This document shows, piece after piece, positions 1 through 8,947 of a DNA stretch of 63,959 nt; the stretch's first letter is position 1, and each line of letters opens with the position of its first letter. Origin of the DNA: Prochlorococcus sp. AG-436-J02 (GTDB lineage: Bacteria > Cyanobacteriota > Cyanobacteriia > PCC-6307 > Cyanobiaceae); contig QCPI01000004.1 of NCBI GenBank assembly GCA_003212625.1, forward strand, positions 1 to 63,959, in the 5' to 3' direction. The position numbers and the translations under genes were made by a program. The notes beneath the pieces are model-generated. The model was not told the DNA's origin. It saw nothing but the letters and a program-made list of their open reading frames with translations, and ran no database searches.

Positions 1-626
1 AGTCTTTGAAGTAAAGCTAGTTCAGATGGATTTAGATCAATGCTTGAATTAGGTATTGATCCAATTGCAAACCCTTCTTCAGGAATAAAACTACACTTCC
101 AGCTCCACTCTCCAATAGGAGGTATTAGCTGTGAACCAGATTGACAACAATTTTGAAGTGGTAAGCAATATCCGCCTAGAGCTAGTATATGTATACATGA
201 TTGAACACTTATAGCTAAAGCTTGTAATGAATCAAATTCTATTCTATGTAAATTGTCTAGTCTATTTAAATGGATTAATACCAGTTTAAGTAAACCTTTT
301 TGCGGATCATCGTTGCCTACCATAATCATTATTAGCTCGGAAATTGCTTGTGCTGCAGAAAGAGTTTCTAATTGCTTTCCAATATTTCCATAACTTTTAA
401 GAATCTTTATTTGTGTAACTCGCTTAAGATTTTTTTTTCCAACTATGTGTAAATCTAAAAAATTCAAAGGAGATGTTGCTCCAAGGCTACTTTTGGGTTT
501 TCTTGCTCCTGGTATTGCAAGACGAGATATTCCATTCTCTTCAGTAAGGATGGTTAAAAGCCTGTCGTTTTCACCAAGAGGTCCAACCTTTAAAGAAAGC
601 CCTTGCAATCTTTGCGTTAAACTCAT
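1..626 (-). CDS. recO: DNA repair protein RecO (3' end cut by window edge)
   Basis: The reverse strand reads from ATG at 626 without a stop to the window edge, about 208 residues, so the C-terminus is missing. The N-terminus (MSLTQRLQGLSLKVGPLGEN, then DRLLTILTEENGISRLAIPG) is the OB-fold start typical of RecO, which mediates RecA loading in RecF-pathway recombinational repair. A Cys cluster (CLPLQNCC) near 130-160 fits the C-terminal RecO region that carries a zinc-binding site in many homologues. The start codon shares one base with the deoC stop (TAATG), which implies translational coupling in an lrtA-deoC-recO unit. Confidence 0.9.
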   Translation of the reverse strand, partial: MSLTQRLQGLSLKVGPLGENDRLLTILTEENGISRLAIPGARKPKSSLGATSPLNFLDLHIVGKKNLKRVTQIKILKSYGNIGKQLETLSAAQAISELIMIMVGNDDPQKGLLKLVLIHLNRLDNLHRIEFDSLQALAISVQSCIHILALGGYCLPLQNCCQSGSQLIPPIGEWSWKCSFIPEEGFAIGSIPNSSIDLNPSELALLQR

Positions 627-1309
627 TATCCTTTTTTCTTTTGTTCTTTATTAATTTCAAAACCAAGGCTTGTCCCAACATAAGTTGCTCCTGCTTCAAT
701 CATTTCTATTGCTTGATAGAAAGTTTTAATACCTCCAACTGTTTTAATTGAACAGCGATTTTTCACAATTCCAGAGACCTTTAAAGTTTGATCTTTTGTT
801 ATGGCTGGACCAAAACCATTCCCTATTTGAATTCCTGTTGCTCCTGCATCAATAGAAGCATTTATAGCTAATGTAAGTTTTGATGAGGTTAAGAGTGTAT
901 TTGCATCAAGTATTACTCGTAATGGAACACCAAGTTTACTTATTTGATTTATTTCCTCAGCAAAAAGTTCGATATTACTTTCGTTTAATGCAAAATAATT
1001 TGGAACAAAATCTAATTCTTCTGCTCCTTTCTCTATTGCATATTCGGCTTCTTTGATTTTGTTATATATAGGAATAAAACCAAAAGGAAAGGCAATTACT
1101 GATATTAATTTTGTATTACTTTTACTCCCTATCCTTTCACGGGCAATTGATAGATGAGAAAGACTGGTGCATAAACCTGCAAAAGAATTTTGCTTGCATC
1201 CATCGCAAATTTGAACAAGCATTTCTTTCTCTAAATGAGGATTTAAGACTGCTTGATGAATTACATTAGAAATATTGCCATAGGCTTCTTCCGAATTGTT
1301 TCTATCCAT
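626..1309 (-). CDS. deoC: Deoxyribose-phosphate aldolase (DeoC) homologue lacking the Schiff-base lysine
   Basis: This is a 227-residue TIM-barrel protein of the DeoC/LacD aldolase family, which normally cleaves deoxyribose 5-phosphate to acetaldehyde and glyceraldehyde 3-phosphate in deoxynucleoside salvage. The family segments ELDFVPN (D100) and IKTVGGIKT (K189) correspond to the usual proton-relay Asp and Lys. The segment that is normally (F/I)KTSTG reads IQIGNGFG here, so the nucleophilic lysine is Gln161 (codon CAA at 829-827). Canonical aldolase activity is therefore doubtful, although fold and ancestry are clear. The gene lies 11 bases after lrtA and overlaps recO by one base. Confidence 0.85.
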   Translation of the reverse strand: MDRNNSEEAYGNISNVIHQAVLNPHLEKEMLVQICDGCKQNSFAGLCTSLSHLSIARERIGSKSNTKLISVIAFPFGFIPIYNKIKEAEYAIEKGAEELDFVPNYFALNESNIELFAEEINQISKLGVPLRVILDANTLLTSSKLTLAINASIDAGATGIQIGNGFGPAITKDQTLKVSGIVKNRCSIKTVGGIKTFYQAIEMIEAGATYVGTSLGFEINKEQKKKG

Positions 1310-1320
1310 ATGACTAGTAT

Positions 1321-1905
1321 CTAATTTTTTTCTTGAATCACGCCATATCCTCCGTGATTTCTCTTGTATATAACTCTTAAAGCTAAACTTTCTTCTTCCC
1401 TAAATACATAGAAGTCATGATCAATCAGATCTAATTGGGCTCTTGCTGTATCAATACTCATAGGGGGCATTTCAAAATATTTCCGTCTTACTCCTGGGCT
1501 AGGGAGATAAGGCTCTTTGCCCTCAATGAATGTATTCTCTGAGGAAGAAAGATTTTGAGTGTCTTCTCTTTGAATTGATTTTGTAGACTTATTATTATGA
1601 ACATGATGACTATTGTGACGATCTTTATACTTACGTAATTGTCGTGCAAGTTTATTTGCTACTAAGTCGATGCTTGCATATAGATTTTCACTTCTTTCTT
1701 GTGCTCTTATCACAGTTCCGTTTGCAAAAACAGTTACCTCCGCTGTTTGTTGAGGTACTCGGGGATTGCGAGCGACTGAGAGGTGGACATCAGCTTCCTT
1801 CACCATTTCTTGAAAATTGTGAGTTGCTTTATCAATTTTTGTTTTGGTGTAATCACGAAGTGATGGAGTTAAATCAAGATTGCGTCCATGAATAAGAAGC
1901 TTCAT
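1321..1905 (-). CDS. lrtA: Long-form ribosome hibernation promoting factor (LrtA/HPF)
   Basis: This 194-residue protein has two parts. Residues 1-100 form the HPF/RaiA N-terminal domain (MKLLIHGRNLDLTPSLRDYT, then VHLSVARNPR and VTVFANGTVIRAQE), which binds the 30S decoding region. After a linker, residues 135-190 (RRKYFEMPPMSIDTARAQLD, ending HDFYVFREEESLALRVIYKR) form the C-terminal dimerisation domain that drives 100S ribosome formation. In cyanobacteria this is the 'light-repressed transcript' lrtA. The start at 1905 overlaps the longest lipB reading frame by 18 bases on the other strand, so its promoter must lie within or just inside lipB. Confidence 0.95.
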   Translation of the reverse strand: MKLLIHGRNLDLTPSLRDYTKTKIDKATHNFQEMVKEADVHLSVARNPRVPQQTAEVTVFANGTVIRAQERSENLYASIDLVANKLARQLRKYKDRHNSHHVHNNKSTKSIQREDTQNLSSSENTFIEGKEPYLPSPGVRRKYFEMPPMSIDTARAQLDLIDHDFYVFREEESLALRVIYKRNHGGYGVIQEKN

Positions 1906-2610
1906 TCTGTTTCGCCTGAATCAGGGCCTAATAGCAACTTAGATCTAACTCGTCAACTTGCACAATCTTCTTCGGCTTTTCTTTTTGAACCTAAAAATAT
2001 TGTGCCATTTCAGACTGCGTTGGGTTGGCAGAAAGATTTTCAGAAAAGTCTTATTGAGAAACCGTTTTCACCCCAAGCAGTATGGCTCCTTGAACATTTT
2101 TCTTGCTACACCATCGGGAGAGGTGGCAATAAAAAAAATTTATTATTTGAAGATAATAAATCTCCCTTGCCAGTTTTTGTTATTGAGAGAGGAGGTGAAG
2201 TCACTCATCACATGCCAGGGCAGATGGTTGGATATCTAGTTTTGAATTTAAGTTTTCATAAAAAAGATTTATCTTGGTACTTGAGAAAATTGGAACAGGT
2301 TCTTATTGATGTTCTTGACTTGTTGGGTTTAGAGGGAAAGAGGGTCGATGGTATGACAGGAGTTTGGTGTGAAGATAAAAAGGTTGGTTCAATAGGAATT
2401 GGATGCAAGAGATGGATTACTCAACATGGATTCTCATTAAATATAGATTGTGATTTGATTGGCTTTGAGAAGATAATTCCTTGTGGATTGGATAAAGTGA
2501 AATTAGGGAAATTGAGTGATTGGATCCCTGGTATCAAAGTCTGTGACGTTAAACCTCTTTTAAGGGAATCTGTGGAAAGACGTTTTAAATTAAAATGGGA
2601 AAACATATAA
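1888..2610 (+). CDS. lipB: Octanoyl-[acyl-carrier-protein]:protein octanoyltransferase
   Basis: LipB moves the octanoyl group from ACP to lipoyl domains, the first step of lipoate synthesis; pdhC downstream encodes a client lipoyl domain. Recognisable segments are WLLEHFSCYTIGRGG, ERGGEVTHHMPGQMVGYLVL, GVWCEDKKVGSIGIGCKRW (catalytic Lys) and IIPCGLDK (catalytic Cys). The ATG at 1888 gives 240 residues but overlaps lrtA head-to-head. An in-frame GTG at 2002 (VPFQTALGW) would give 202 residues, nearer the family core. The start is therefore uncertain; the coding body is not. Confidence 0.9.
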   Translation: MNKKLHSVSPESGPNSNLDLTRQLAQSSSAFLFEPKNIVPFQTALGWQKDFQKSLIEKPFSPQAVWLLEHFSCYTIGRGGNKKNLLFEDNKSPLPVFVIERGGEVTHHMPGQMVGYLVLNLSFHKKDLSWYLRKLEQVLIDVLDLLGLEGKRVDGMTGVWCEDKKVGSIGIGCKRWITQHGFSLNIDCDLIGFEKIIPCGLDKVKLGKLSDWIPGIKVCDVKPLLRESVERRFKLKWENI

Positions 2611-2661
2611 ATTGATTTTATAAGTATTACTAAAAATAATAAAAAATTATTTTTTACAGCT

Positions 2662-4635
2662 ATGACAATGACTAACTCTCAAAAAAAAATACTGGCTTCT
2701 AAAAATGCCTTGGCTTTTTGGATCCCAAGTAAAAAAGAGGAAAAAGCAATAAATAGAAGATCTCATCTTGATGGAATCACTCAAGTTGATGAGATTTGGG
2801 AACAATTAAAAGTTCAGCTAGGTGATTTAGAGGCAGTTGTTTCACCGCATACGTTCCACCCAGAAAGGTTTACTTATGAAGAACTTGCAGACAATATTTC
2901 TAATGCAGCAGATGCCTTTTCTCAAATAGGTTTAGAGCCTGATGATGTAGTTGCTCTTTTTGCCGAAAATAGCCCTAGATGGCTAATTGCTGATCAAGCA
3001 CTTATGCGGCTAGGAGCATCAGACGCCGTTAGGGGGGCGACTGCTCCACCAAGTGAACTGAGATATATTTTGGAAGATTCAAATTCGGTTGGATTGATTG
3101 TTCAAAACTCTGAAGTATGGGAAAAACTTTCACTTGATGAAAAGCAAATAAATAATTTAAAATTTGTTATTCAACTTGAAGGTAAAGCTTGTGACGGAGT
3201 CTTTGAATGGGAGAGTTTTTTGAAGAAAGGATTGAATAAAGTAAATGTAAGTAAACAGGAAAATATAATTGATAGAAAAAAAACCAGGATTGCTACTATT
3301 TTATATACTTCTGGAACAACAGGTAAGCCCAAAGGCGTCCCATTAACACATTCTAATTTGTTGCATCAAATTAGATCTCTTGCATGTATAGCAAATCCTT
3401 CTCCAGGAGAACCAGTATTAAGCGTTTTGCCAATTTGGCATTCATATGAGCGTAGTGCTGAATATTATTTTTTCTCTTGCGGTTGTACCCAAAACTACAC
3501 ATCAATTAGGTATCTCAAGGAAGATTTGCCGAGAGTTAAGCCTATAGTAATGGCAACAGTTCCAAGGCTTTGGGAGTCAATAAAATTAGGTTTTGAGGAT
3601 GCTGTTGAAAAATTTCCAAAGTTTAGAAAGACCTTGATAAAAAGTGCTATTTCAAATAGTAAGGCATATAAATTGGCGCTTAGAAAACTTAATTTATTAA
3701 CGATTGATAGTGTTTCTTCTTTAGACCAAATAATATCTTTTATTGAGATTCTTTTGCGGTTTCCAATGCATAGGATTTCTTCTATTTATTTATGGCCAAG
3801 AATTCTTACTAAGATTTGTGGAGGAAAACTGCGATTCCCAATTAGTGGTGGTGGGGCAATTGCTCCGCATATTGATTCATTTTTTGAAGCCTTAGGTGTT
3901 GAACTATTGGTTGGTTATGGGTTAACTGAGACAAGTCCAGTTCTAACTTGTAGAAGACCTTGGAGAAATATACGTGGAAGTGCAGGTCAACCTTTGCCCG
4001 AGACTGAGATAAAGATTGTAGATCCTGAAACATTCCAAACACAAAAGCTTCGACAAAAAGGTTTGGTTTTCGCACGTGGCCCTCAAATAATGTCTGGTTA
4101 TTTAGGAAAACAATCTGAATCTAAGAAGGTTTTAGATTCTAATGGTTGGTTCAATACTGGGGATTTAGGTATGTTGCTTGCTGATGGATCTTTAATACTT
4201 ACTGGAAGAGCGAAGGATACGATAGTGCTAAGCAGTGGAGAAAATATAGAGCCAGGTCCTCTAGAAGAAGCATTGATTGCGAGCCCATTGGTTGAGCAGG
4301 CTTTTCTATTGGGTCAAGATCAAAAGCAACTTGCTGCTTTGATTGTTCCTCGAATTGATTACTTAAAAGAATGGCTTGCAGGGAGAGGGGTTCCTTCTCA
4401 AATTGTTTTGGGACTCTGTTCTGAAAATAGTGAATTAATACAAGTCTTAAGGATGGAAATGAATAAAATTTTAGAAAATCGTCTTGGATCTCGAAGAGAA
4501 GAGAGATTATTCTCAATTGCTTTAGTAGAACCATTTACTATAGAAAATGGCTTGTTAACACAAACTCTTAAGCAAAAACGTGAAAAAATTATTCAACGTG
4601 ATTTGAACTTTATAAATAAGATATATGATTTGTAA
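2662..4635 (+). CDS. aas: Long-chain acyl-ACP/acyl-CoA synthetase (AMP-forming)
   Basis: This is a 657-residue ANL-superfamily adenylating enzyme. The phosphate-binding loop YTSGTTGKPKGVPLTHSN, the GYGLTETSPV motif, GWFNTGDLG and the C-terminal hinge LTGRAKDTIVLSSGENIEP are all intact. The length and the large insertion between the N- and C-domains match long-chain acyl synthetases. Cyanobacteria usually carry one such gene, which acts mainly as an acyl-ACP synthetase recycling free fatty acids from membrane turnover; that specificity is inferred from the lineage. It could equally be annotated fadD. A hairpin follows the stop codon. Confidence 0.92.
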   Translation: MTMTNSQKKILASKNALAFWIPSKKEEKAINRRSHLDGITQVDEIWEQLKVQLGDLEAVVSPHTFHPERFTYEELADNISNAADAFSQIGLEPDDVVALFAENSPRWLIADQALMRLGASDAVRGATAPPSELRYILEDSNSVGLIVQNSEVWEKLSLDEKQINNLKFVIQLEGKACDGVFEWESFLKKGLNKVNVSKQENIIDRKKTRIATILYTSGTTGKPKGVPLTHSNLLHQIRSLACIANPSPGEPVLSVLPIWHSYERSAEYYFFSCGCTQNYTSIRYLKEDLPRVKPIVMATVPRLWESIKLGFEDAVEKFPKFRKTLIKSAISNSKAYKLALRKLNLLTIDSVSSLDQIISFIEILLRFPMHRISSIYLWPRILTKICGGKLRFPISGGGAIAPHIDSFFEALGVELLVGYGLTETSPVLTCRRPWRNIRGSAGQPLPETEIKIVDPETFQTQKLRQKGLVFARGPQIMSGYLGKQSESKKVLDSNGWFNTGDLGMLLADGSLILTGRAKDTIVLSSGENIEPGPLEEALIASPLVEQAFLLGQDQKQLAALIVPRIDYLKEWLAGRGVPSQIVLGLCSENSELIQVLRMEMNKILENRLGSRREERLFSIALVEPFTIENGLLTQTLKQKREKIIQRDLNFINKIYDL

Positions 4636-4645
4636 TTTGTTTATT

Positions 4646-4664
4646 TGGTCAATTAAATTGACCA
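4646..4664 (+). terminator. Putative terminator hairpin after the acyl synthetase
   Basis: Just after the stop, TGGTCAATT and AATTGACCA form a near-perfect inverted repeat (9-bp arms, effectively 8 bp with a 3-base loop). It is followed by a T-rich but interrupted stretch. The stem is AT-rich, so termination may be weak. Confidence 0.45.
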
Positions 4665-4715
4665 ATACTATCTTTTACTGAGAGCCTAGTAATTGATTCA
4701 AGATTTAATGATCAG

Positions 4716-5150
4716 GTGAATTCAATTTCTATAAAACGCTCAATAACAGTGAGAGCAGTTGTTACCCCTTCATGGAAAGAGGAAGCTGAGCGCGAATTAA
4801 GTAATGCAATATCAGCAATAGATCAGCAACTTGGTGAATTAGAAAAAGAAGGACAACAAATAGTTGATGGTATTAGGAGTCAGAGCTCCAATCCTCTTGA
4901 TCCAAGGGTTCAAGAGCAGGTAGGTCAAGTTCAAAGCCAAGTCTCGTCTAAAAGATCAGAATTTGAAGAACAAAAAAGAAATCTTCTTTCACAGCAATCT
5001 CAAGTTCGTGACCTAGAGATGGAACAAATTGTTGAGCAAGGTCAAATTGATAGTATTTGTGATTTAAAAGTTGGTGATAACTTAGTAAGGAAAATGGGTG
5101 TGAGTATTTTGGTCAGAGATGGAATTGTTGAAGCAATTGACCAGGACTGA
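4716..5150 (+). CDS. YlqD-like coiled-coil protein
   Basis: A 144-residue protein starting at GTG 4716. Residues 5-18 (IKRSITVRAVVTPS) form a short beta segment. Residues 19-105 are a long Gln/Glu-rich coiled coil (EEAERELSNAISAIDQQLGE onward), and the C-terminus (DLKVGDNLVRKMGVSILVRD) forms a small beta domain. This layout matches the YlqD family, widespread in cyanobacteria and Firmicutes and of unknown function. No signal peptide or membrane segment is visible. It probably forms its own transcription unit between the hairpin at 4646 and pdhC. Confidence 0.75.
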   Translation: MNSISIKRSITVRAVVTPSWKEEAERELSNAISAIDQQLGELEKEGQQIVDGIRSQSSNPLDPRVQEQVGQVQSQVSSKRSEFEEQKRNLLSQQSQVRDLEMEQIVEQGQIDSICDLKVGDNLVRKMGVSILVRDGIVEAIDQD

Positions 5151-5342
5151 AAAATGATCGAACTATAATTTAGACAATAAAAAAGTTTTGATATTAAGAA
5201 GAAATCCACATAAAAAAATCTATCGTTGTAAGGACACTCATGTAGAACTAACATTGGTATGTATTGATACTTGCATAGCTTCTAGATAGAAATTTTTGAA
5301 GCCTTGCCACAAACTCTCTCTATAAAGAAAATAGGAACAATC

Positions 5343-6713
5343 ATGGCCACACATGACATCTTTATGCCTGCTTTAAGTTCAACAATGACTGAGGGCAAGA
5401 TAGTTGAGTGGCTAAAAAAACCTGGAGATAAAGTTGAAAGAGGTGAGTCTGTTTTGGTTGTTGAGTCAGATAAGGCTGATATGGATGTTGAGTCTTTCCA
5501 TGATGGTTTTCTTGCTTCGATTGTTATGCCTGCTGGTAGCTCTGCTCCAGTTGGAGAGACAATTGGATTGATTGTTGAGACCGCAGACGAAATTACTGCA
5601 GCTCAAGCTAACGCACCTTCTCCTCCTCAATCAGCTAGTCAAGATAAAGAGAGTTCATCGCCTCAGGTTCAAGAAAGAATAGACTCTGCTGACATCTCTA
5701 AGGAAACTGTTGTAAAGGAGGCACAACCTACTGCACCTCTTGCTCCTGAACCAGCTCTAGCACAGCCTCAATTCTTTAAAGATGGTCGAATTATCGCTTC
5801 TCCAAGAGCTAAAAAGCTTGCCTCTCAAATGGGAGTAGATTTGGCTACTGTTAGAGGTTCTGGACCTCATGGACGTATACAAGCTGAGGATGTTCAAAGT
5901 GCAAAAGGTCAACCTATAAGCGTTCCTTGGATCGCTGAAAGTAATGCTCCTGCGAAAATTGTTACTGAGGTGTCTCGTATAGAAAAAAAATCTATTGACT
6001 CGGATAAGCCACCTGCCGCAGGGAAAAGCTTTGGATCTAGAGGTGAAACAATTGCATTCAACACTCTCCAACAAGCTGTCAATCGGAATATGGAGGAAAG
6101 TTTAAATACTCCTTGTTTCAGGGTCGGATATTCAATTCTTACAGATGAATTGGATTCTTTCTATAAACAAGTTAAACCTAATGGAGTAACCATGACTGCT
6201 TTGCTCGCTAAAGCAGTTGGTTTGACTCTTGCTAGGCACCCTCAAGTGAATGCAGCTTTTAGTTCTGAGGGAATTGCATATCCGTCACAAATAAATGTAG
6301 CCGTTGCCGTTGCAATGGAGGATGGAGGGTTGATAACTCCTGTGTTACAAAATGCTGATGAGACTAGTCTTGCTGATTTGTCTTTGCAATGGGCTGATCT
6401 TGTTAAGCGTGCCAGGAACAAGCAATTAGAACCTCAAGAATATAGCAGCGGTACATTTACACTTTCTAATCTAGGGATGTTTGGTGTGGATCGCTTTGAT
6501 GCAATTTTGCCCCCTGGTACAGGAGCAATTTTAGCTGTAGGAGCCTCTTTACCTAAAGTTGTTGCTTCTAAAGATGGTTCGATTTCAATCAGAAAACAGA
6601 TGCAAGTAAATCTTACCGCTGATCATAGGGTGATATATGGAGCTGATGGGGCACTATTCCTAAAGGATTTGGCTTACCTAATAGAACAAAATCCTTATAG
6701 CCTTTCATCTTGA
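5343..6713 (+). CDS. pdhC: Pyruvate dehydrogenase E2, dihydrolipoamide acetyltransferase
   Basis: I place the start at ATG 5343 (MATHDIFMPALSSTMTEG), giving 456 residues; a longer frame from 5304 adds an unlikely tail. One lipoyl domain occupies residues 1-80 with the lipoylated Lys in VESDKADMDVES. An Ala/Pro/Gln linker follows, then an E3-binding domain (ASPRAKKLASQMGVDLATVR) and a catalytic acyltransferase domain ending TADHRVIYGADGALFL. The DHRVIYGAD active-site form is typical of cyanobacterial and plastid E2. The protein forms the acetyl-CoA-producing core, and its lipoyl group depends on lipB upstream. Confidence 0.95.
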   Translation: MATHDIFMPALSSTMTEGKIVEWLKKPGDKVERGESVLVVESDKADMDVESFHDGFLASIVMPAGSSAPVGETIGLIVETADEITAAQANAPSPPQSASQDKESSSPQVQERIDSADISKETVVKEAQPTAPLAPEPALAQPQFFKDGRIIASPRAKKLASQMGVDLATVRGSGPHGRIQAEDVQSAKGQPISVPWIAESNAPAKIVTEVSRIEKKSIDSDKPPAAGKSFGSRGETIAFNTLQQAVNRNMEESLNTPCFRVGYSILTDELDSFYKQVKPNGVTMTALLAKAVGLTLARHPQVNAAFSSEGIAYPSQINVAVAVAMEDGGLITPVLQNADETSLADLSLQWADLVKRARNKQLEPQEYSSGTFTLSNLGMFGVDRFDAILPPGTGAILAVGASLPKVVASKDGSISIRKQMQVNLTADHRVIYGADGALFLKDLAYLIEQNPYSLSS

Positions 6714-6765
6714 GATGAAATTGGTCGAACCAAAAGTGATTTTTCTTATTTTTAATTAATTTGAT

Positions 6766-7863
6766 GTGCTAGATCAACAAGATAATCTTTTAAGTTCATA
6801 CAACTATGATTTACCCAATGATTTAATTGCTCAATCACCTACTGATCCTAGACATGATGCGAAATTGATGATTGTCAATGATGGGAAAGAGGATTCTTTA
6901 AGCCTTACTCATGCAAAGATTTGGGACTTGAAAGATATATTGAAGACGGGCGATCTTTTAGTTGTTAATAATACTCGTGTTCTGAAGGCAAGATTGAAAA
7001 TTCGATTGTCAGGAGGAGGCTTAGGTGAATTATTACTTATGGAACCGAGAGAAGATGGCCAATGGCTTTGTCTCGGCCGTCCTGCCAGACGGATGAGAAT
7101 TGGTGATCAATTATGGATGGATACTTCTCCAGGTAATTCTTTGTGTTTAATGGTTATTGAAAAGGATGAAAGTACAGGTGGAAGAATTATTAAATTCCCT
7201 GATGAGTTTACAAGTAGGACAGAAATGGCGAATTTACTTGATTTATATGGTGAAGTTCCTTTGCCTCCATATATTGATAAGGAGAATTCTAGTGAACATG
7301 ACGAAAAATATCAGACTCGATTTGCTTCGAAGCCTGGAGCTATAGCTGCACCCACAGCAGGGTTACATCTAAGTGATGAACTGATCGAAATTTTAAAAAT
7401 TAGGGGCATTAAGATTGCACAAATTACTTTGCATGTCGGTCTTGGAACTTTTAGACCCTTAGAAAAAGAAGACTTATCTCAACTTGATTTACATAGTGAG
7501 TGGGTACAAGTTACTGAAGAGGCAATTAGAGCGATAAAAAATTGCAAGGAAGAGGGGGGAAAGGTTTTTGCAGTCGGTACTACAAGTGTAAGAGCTCTTG
7601 AAGCCGCTTTTCTCTCAGGGAGAGGGACCTTGAAATCATTTGAGGGAAAGGTGAATCTGGTAATTAAACCAGGATTTAAATTTTGCGTAATTGATGGATT
7701 ACTAACTAATTTTCACCTCCCCAAAAGTTCCCTACTACTTTTAGTTAGCTCTCTTATTGGTCGAAAACGTATGTTGAAAGTTTATCAAAATGCAATTGCT
7801 AATAAATATCGATTTTTCTCTTATGGAGATGCGATGTTGATAACACCTGATTCAGTTATATAA
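6766..7863 (+). CDS. queA: S-adenosylmethionine:tRNA ribosyltransferase-isomerase
   Basis: A 365-residue QueA that transfers and isomerises the ribosyl group of SAM to make epoxyqueuosine in tRNA. Hallmarks are [63 protein letters not shown] and [13 protein letters not shown]. The start appears to be GTG 6766: the overlapping ATG at 6764 is out of frame and stops at once, and the conserved YDLP segment begins by residue 14. It converges on cysK with only 8 bases between the stops. Confidence 0.95.
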   Translation: MLDQQDNLLSSYNYDLPNDLIAQSPTDPRHDAKLMIVNDGKEDSLSLTHAKIWDLKDILKTGDLLVVNNTRVLKARLKIRLSGGGLGELLLMEPREDGQWLCLGRPARRMRIGDQLWMDTSPGNSLCLMVIEKDESTGGRIIKFPDEFTSRTEMANLLDLYGEVPLPPYIDKENSSEHDEKYQTRFASKPGAIAAPTAGLHLSDELIEILKIRGIKIAQITLHVGLGTFRPLEKEDLSQLDLHSEWVQVTEEAIRAIKNCKEEGGKVFAVGTTSVRALEAAFLSGRGTLKSFEGKVNLVIKPGFKFCVIDGLLTNFHLPKSSLLLLVSSLIGRKRMLKVYQNAIANKYRFFSYGDAMLITPDSVI

Positions 7864-7871
7864 ACTAAAAC

Positions 7872-8858
7872 TCAGGTTAATGATGGTTCTTTGATAACGC
7901 CTGTAGGAACATTTTCAAACATTATTGATGAAATATATCTTTCTGCAAGGTCAGGAAGAATTACAACGATTGTCTTTCCTTCAAACTCTTCTTTTTCGGC
8001 TAACCTTACAGCTACAGCTGCGGCTGCACCACATGAGATGCCAACTAATAGACCTTCTTCTTGCGCTAATCGTAGTGCCATTGCTATAGACTCATCATTT
8101 GAGACTTGCTCAACTTGATCGACTACTGATAGATCAAGGTTTGTAGGAATAAACCCAGCTCCAATACCTTGGATTTTATGCGGACCTGGCTTTACTTCTT
8201 CTCCATTGAGAGTTTGCGTTATTACTGGACTATGAGTGGGCTCTACAGCAACAGATAATAATGAGTGATTTCTCTCGTTTTTTATGTAACGAGAGACACC
8301 TGTAATAGTTCCACCTGTTCCAACTCCCGAGATTAGAACATCAATTTTGCCATCGGTATCATCCCAAATCTCAGGTCCCGTCGTTTTGAAATGTATTTCT
8401 GGATTAGCTGGATTATCAAACTGTCCAGGCATAAAGTATTTTTGAGGATCGCTATCAGCTATTTCCTTGGCTTTAGCAATTGCACCAGGCATACCTTTTG
8501 CTGCTTCAGTAAGTATTAATTCAGCACCAAGAACAGCCATCATTCTTCGACGTTCAATTGACATGGACTCGGGCATTGTGAGGATTAGTTTATAACCTCG
8601 AGCAGCGGCTGTATAAGCAAGGGCTATTCCTGTATTGCCAGATGTTGGCTCAATAATGACTTTATCTTTGTTAAGTAAACCTTTCTTTTCTGCATCCCAG
8701 ATCATGTTTGCACCAATTCTACATTTAACGCTGTAGGCGGGGTTACGGCCTTCTATTTTTGCAAGGACTGTAGCTTTAGCATCCTTAGTGATCGAATTTA
8801 GTTTGACCAATGGTGTATGACCAATAGCAAAACTATTGTCTTCATAGATTCTGGACAT
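7872..8858 (-). CDS. cysK: Cysteine synthase (O-acetylserine sulfhydrylase)
   Basis: A 328-residue fold-type II PLP enzyme that makes L-cysteine from O-acetylserine and sulfide. PLP-binding Lys45 lies in [14 protein letters not shown], the substrate loop is [13 protein letters not shown], and the phosphate-binding glycine loop is [14 protein letters not shown]. It starts at ATG 8858. It lies downstream of two transsulfuration-type PLP genes on the same strand, about 90 bases away, so this is a small sulfur-amino-acid neighbourhood. Confidence 0.95.
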   Translation of the reverse strand: MSRIYEDNSFAIGHTPLVKLNSITKDAKATVLAKIEGRNPAYSVKCRIGANMIWDAEKKGLLNKDKVIIEPTSGNTGIALAYTAAARGYKLILTMPESMSIERRRMMAVLGAELILTEAAKGMPGAIAKAKEIADSDPQKYFMPGQFDNPANPEIHFKTTGPEIWDDTDGKIDVLISGVGTGGTITGVSRYIKNERNHSLLSVAVEPTHSPVITQTLNGEEVKPGPHKIQGIGAGFIPTNLDLSVVDQVEQVSNDESIAMALRLAQEEGLLVGISCGAAAAVAVRLAEKEEFEGKTIVVILPDLAERYISSIMFENVPTGVIKEPSLT

Positions 8859-8947
8859 TTTTTAAATGACTTTGATTAACTAATACCCTAAATCTATATA
8901 GAAATCTTGCTAATTGGTTATTTAGATAATCTTTATTAGTGATTTTT

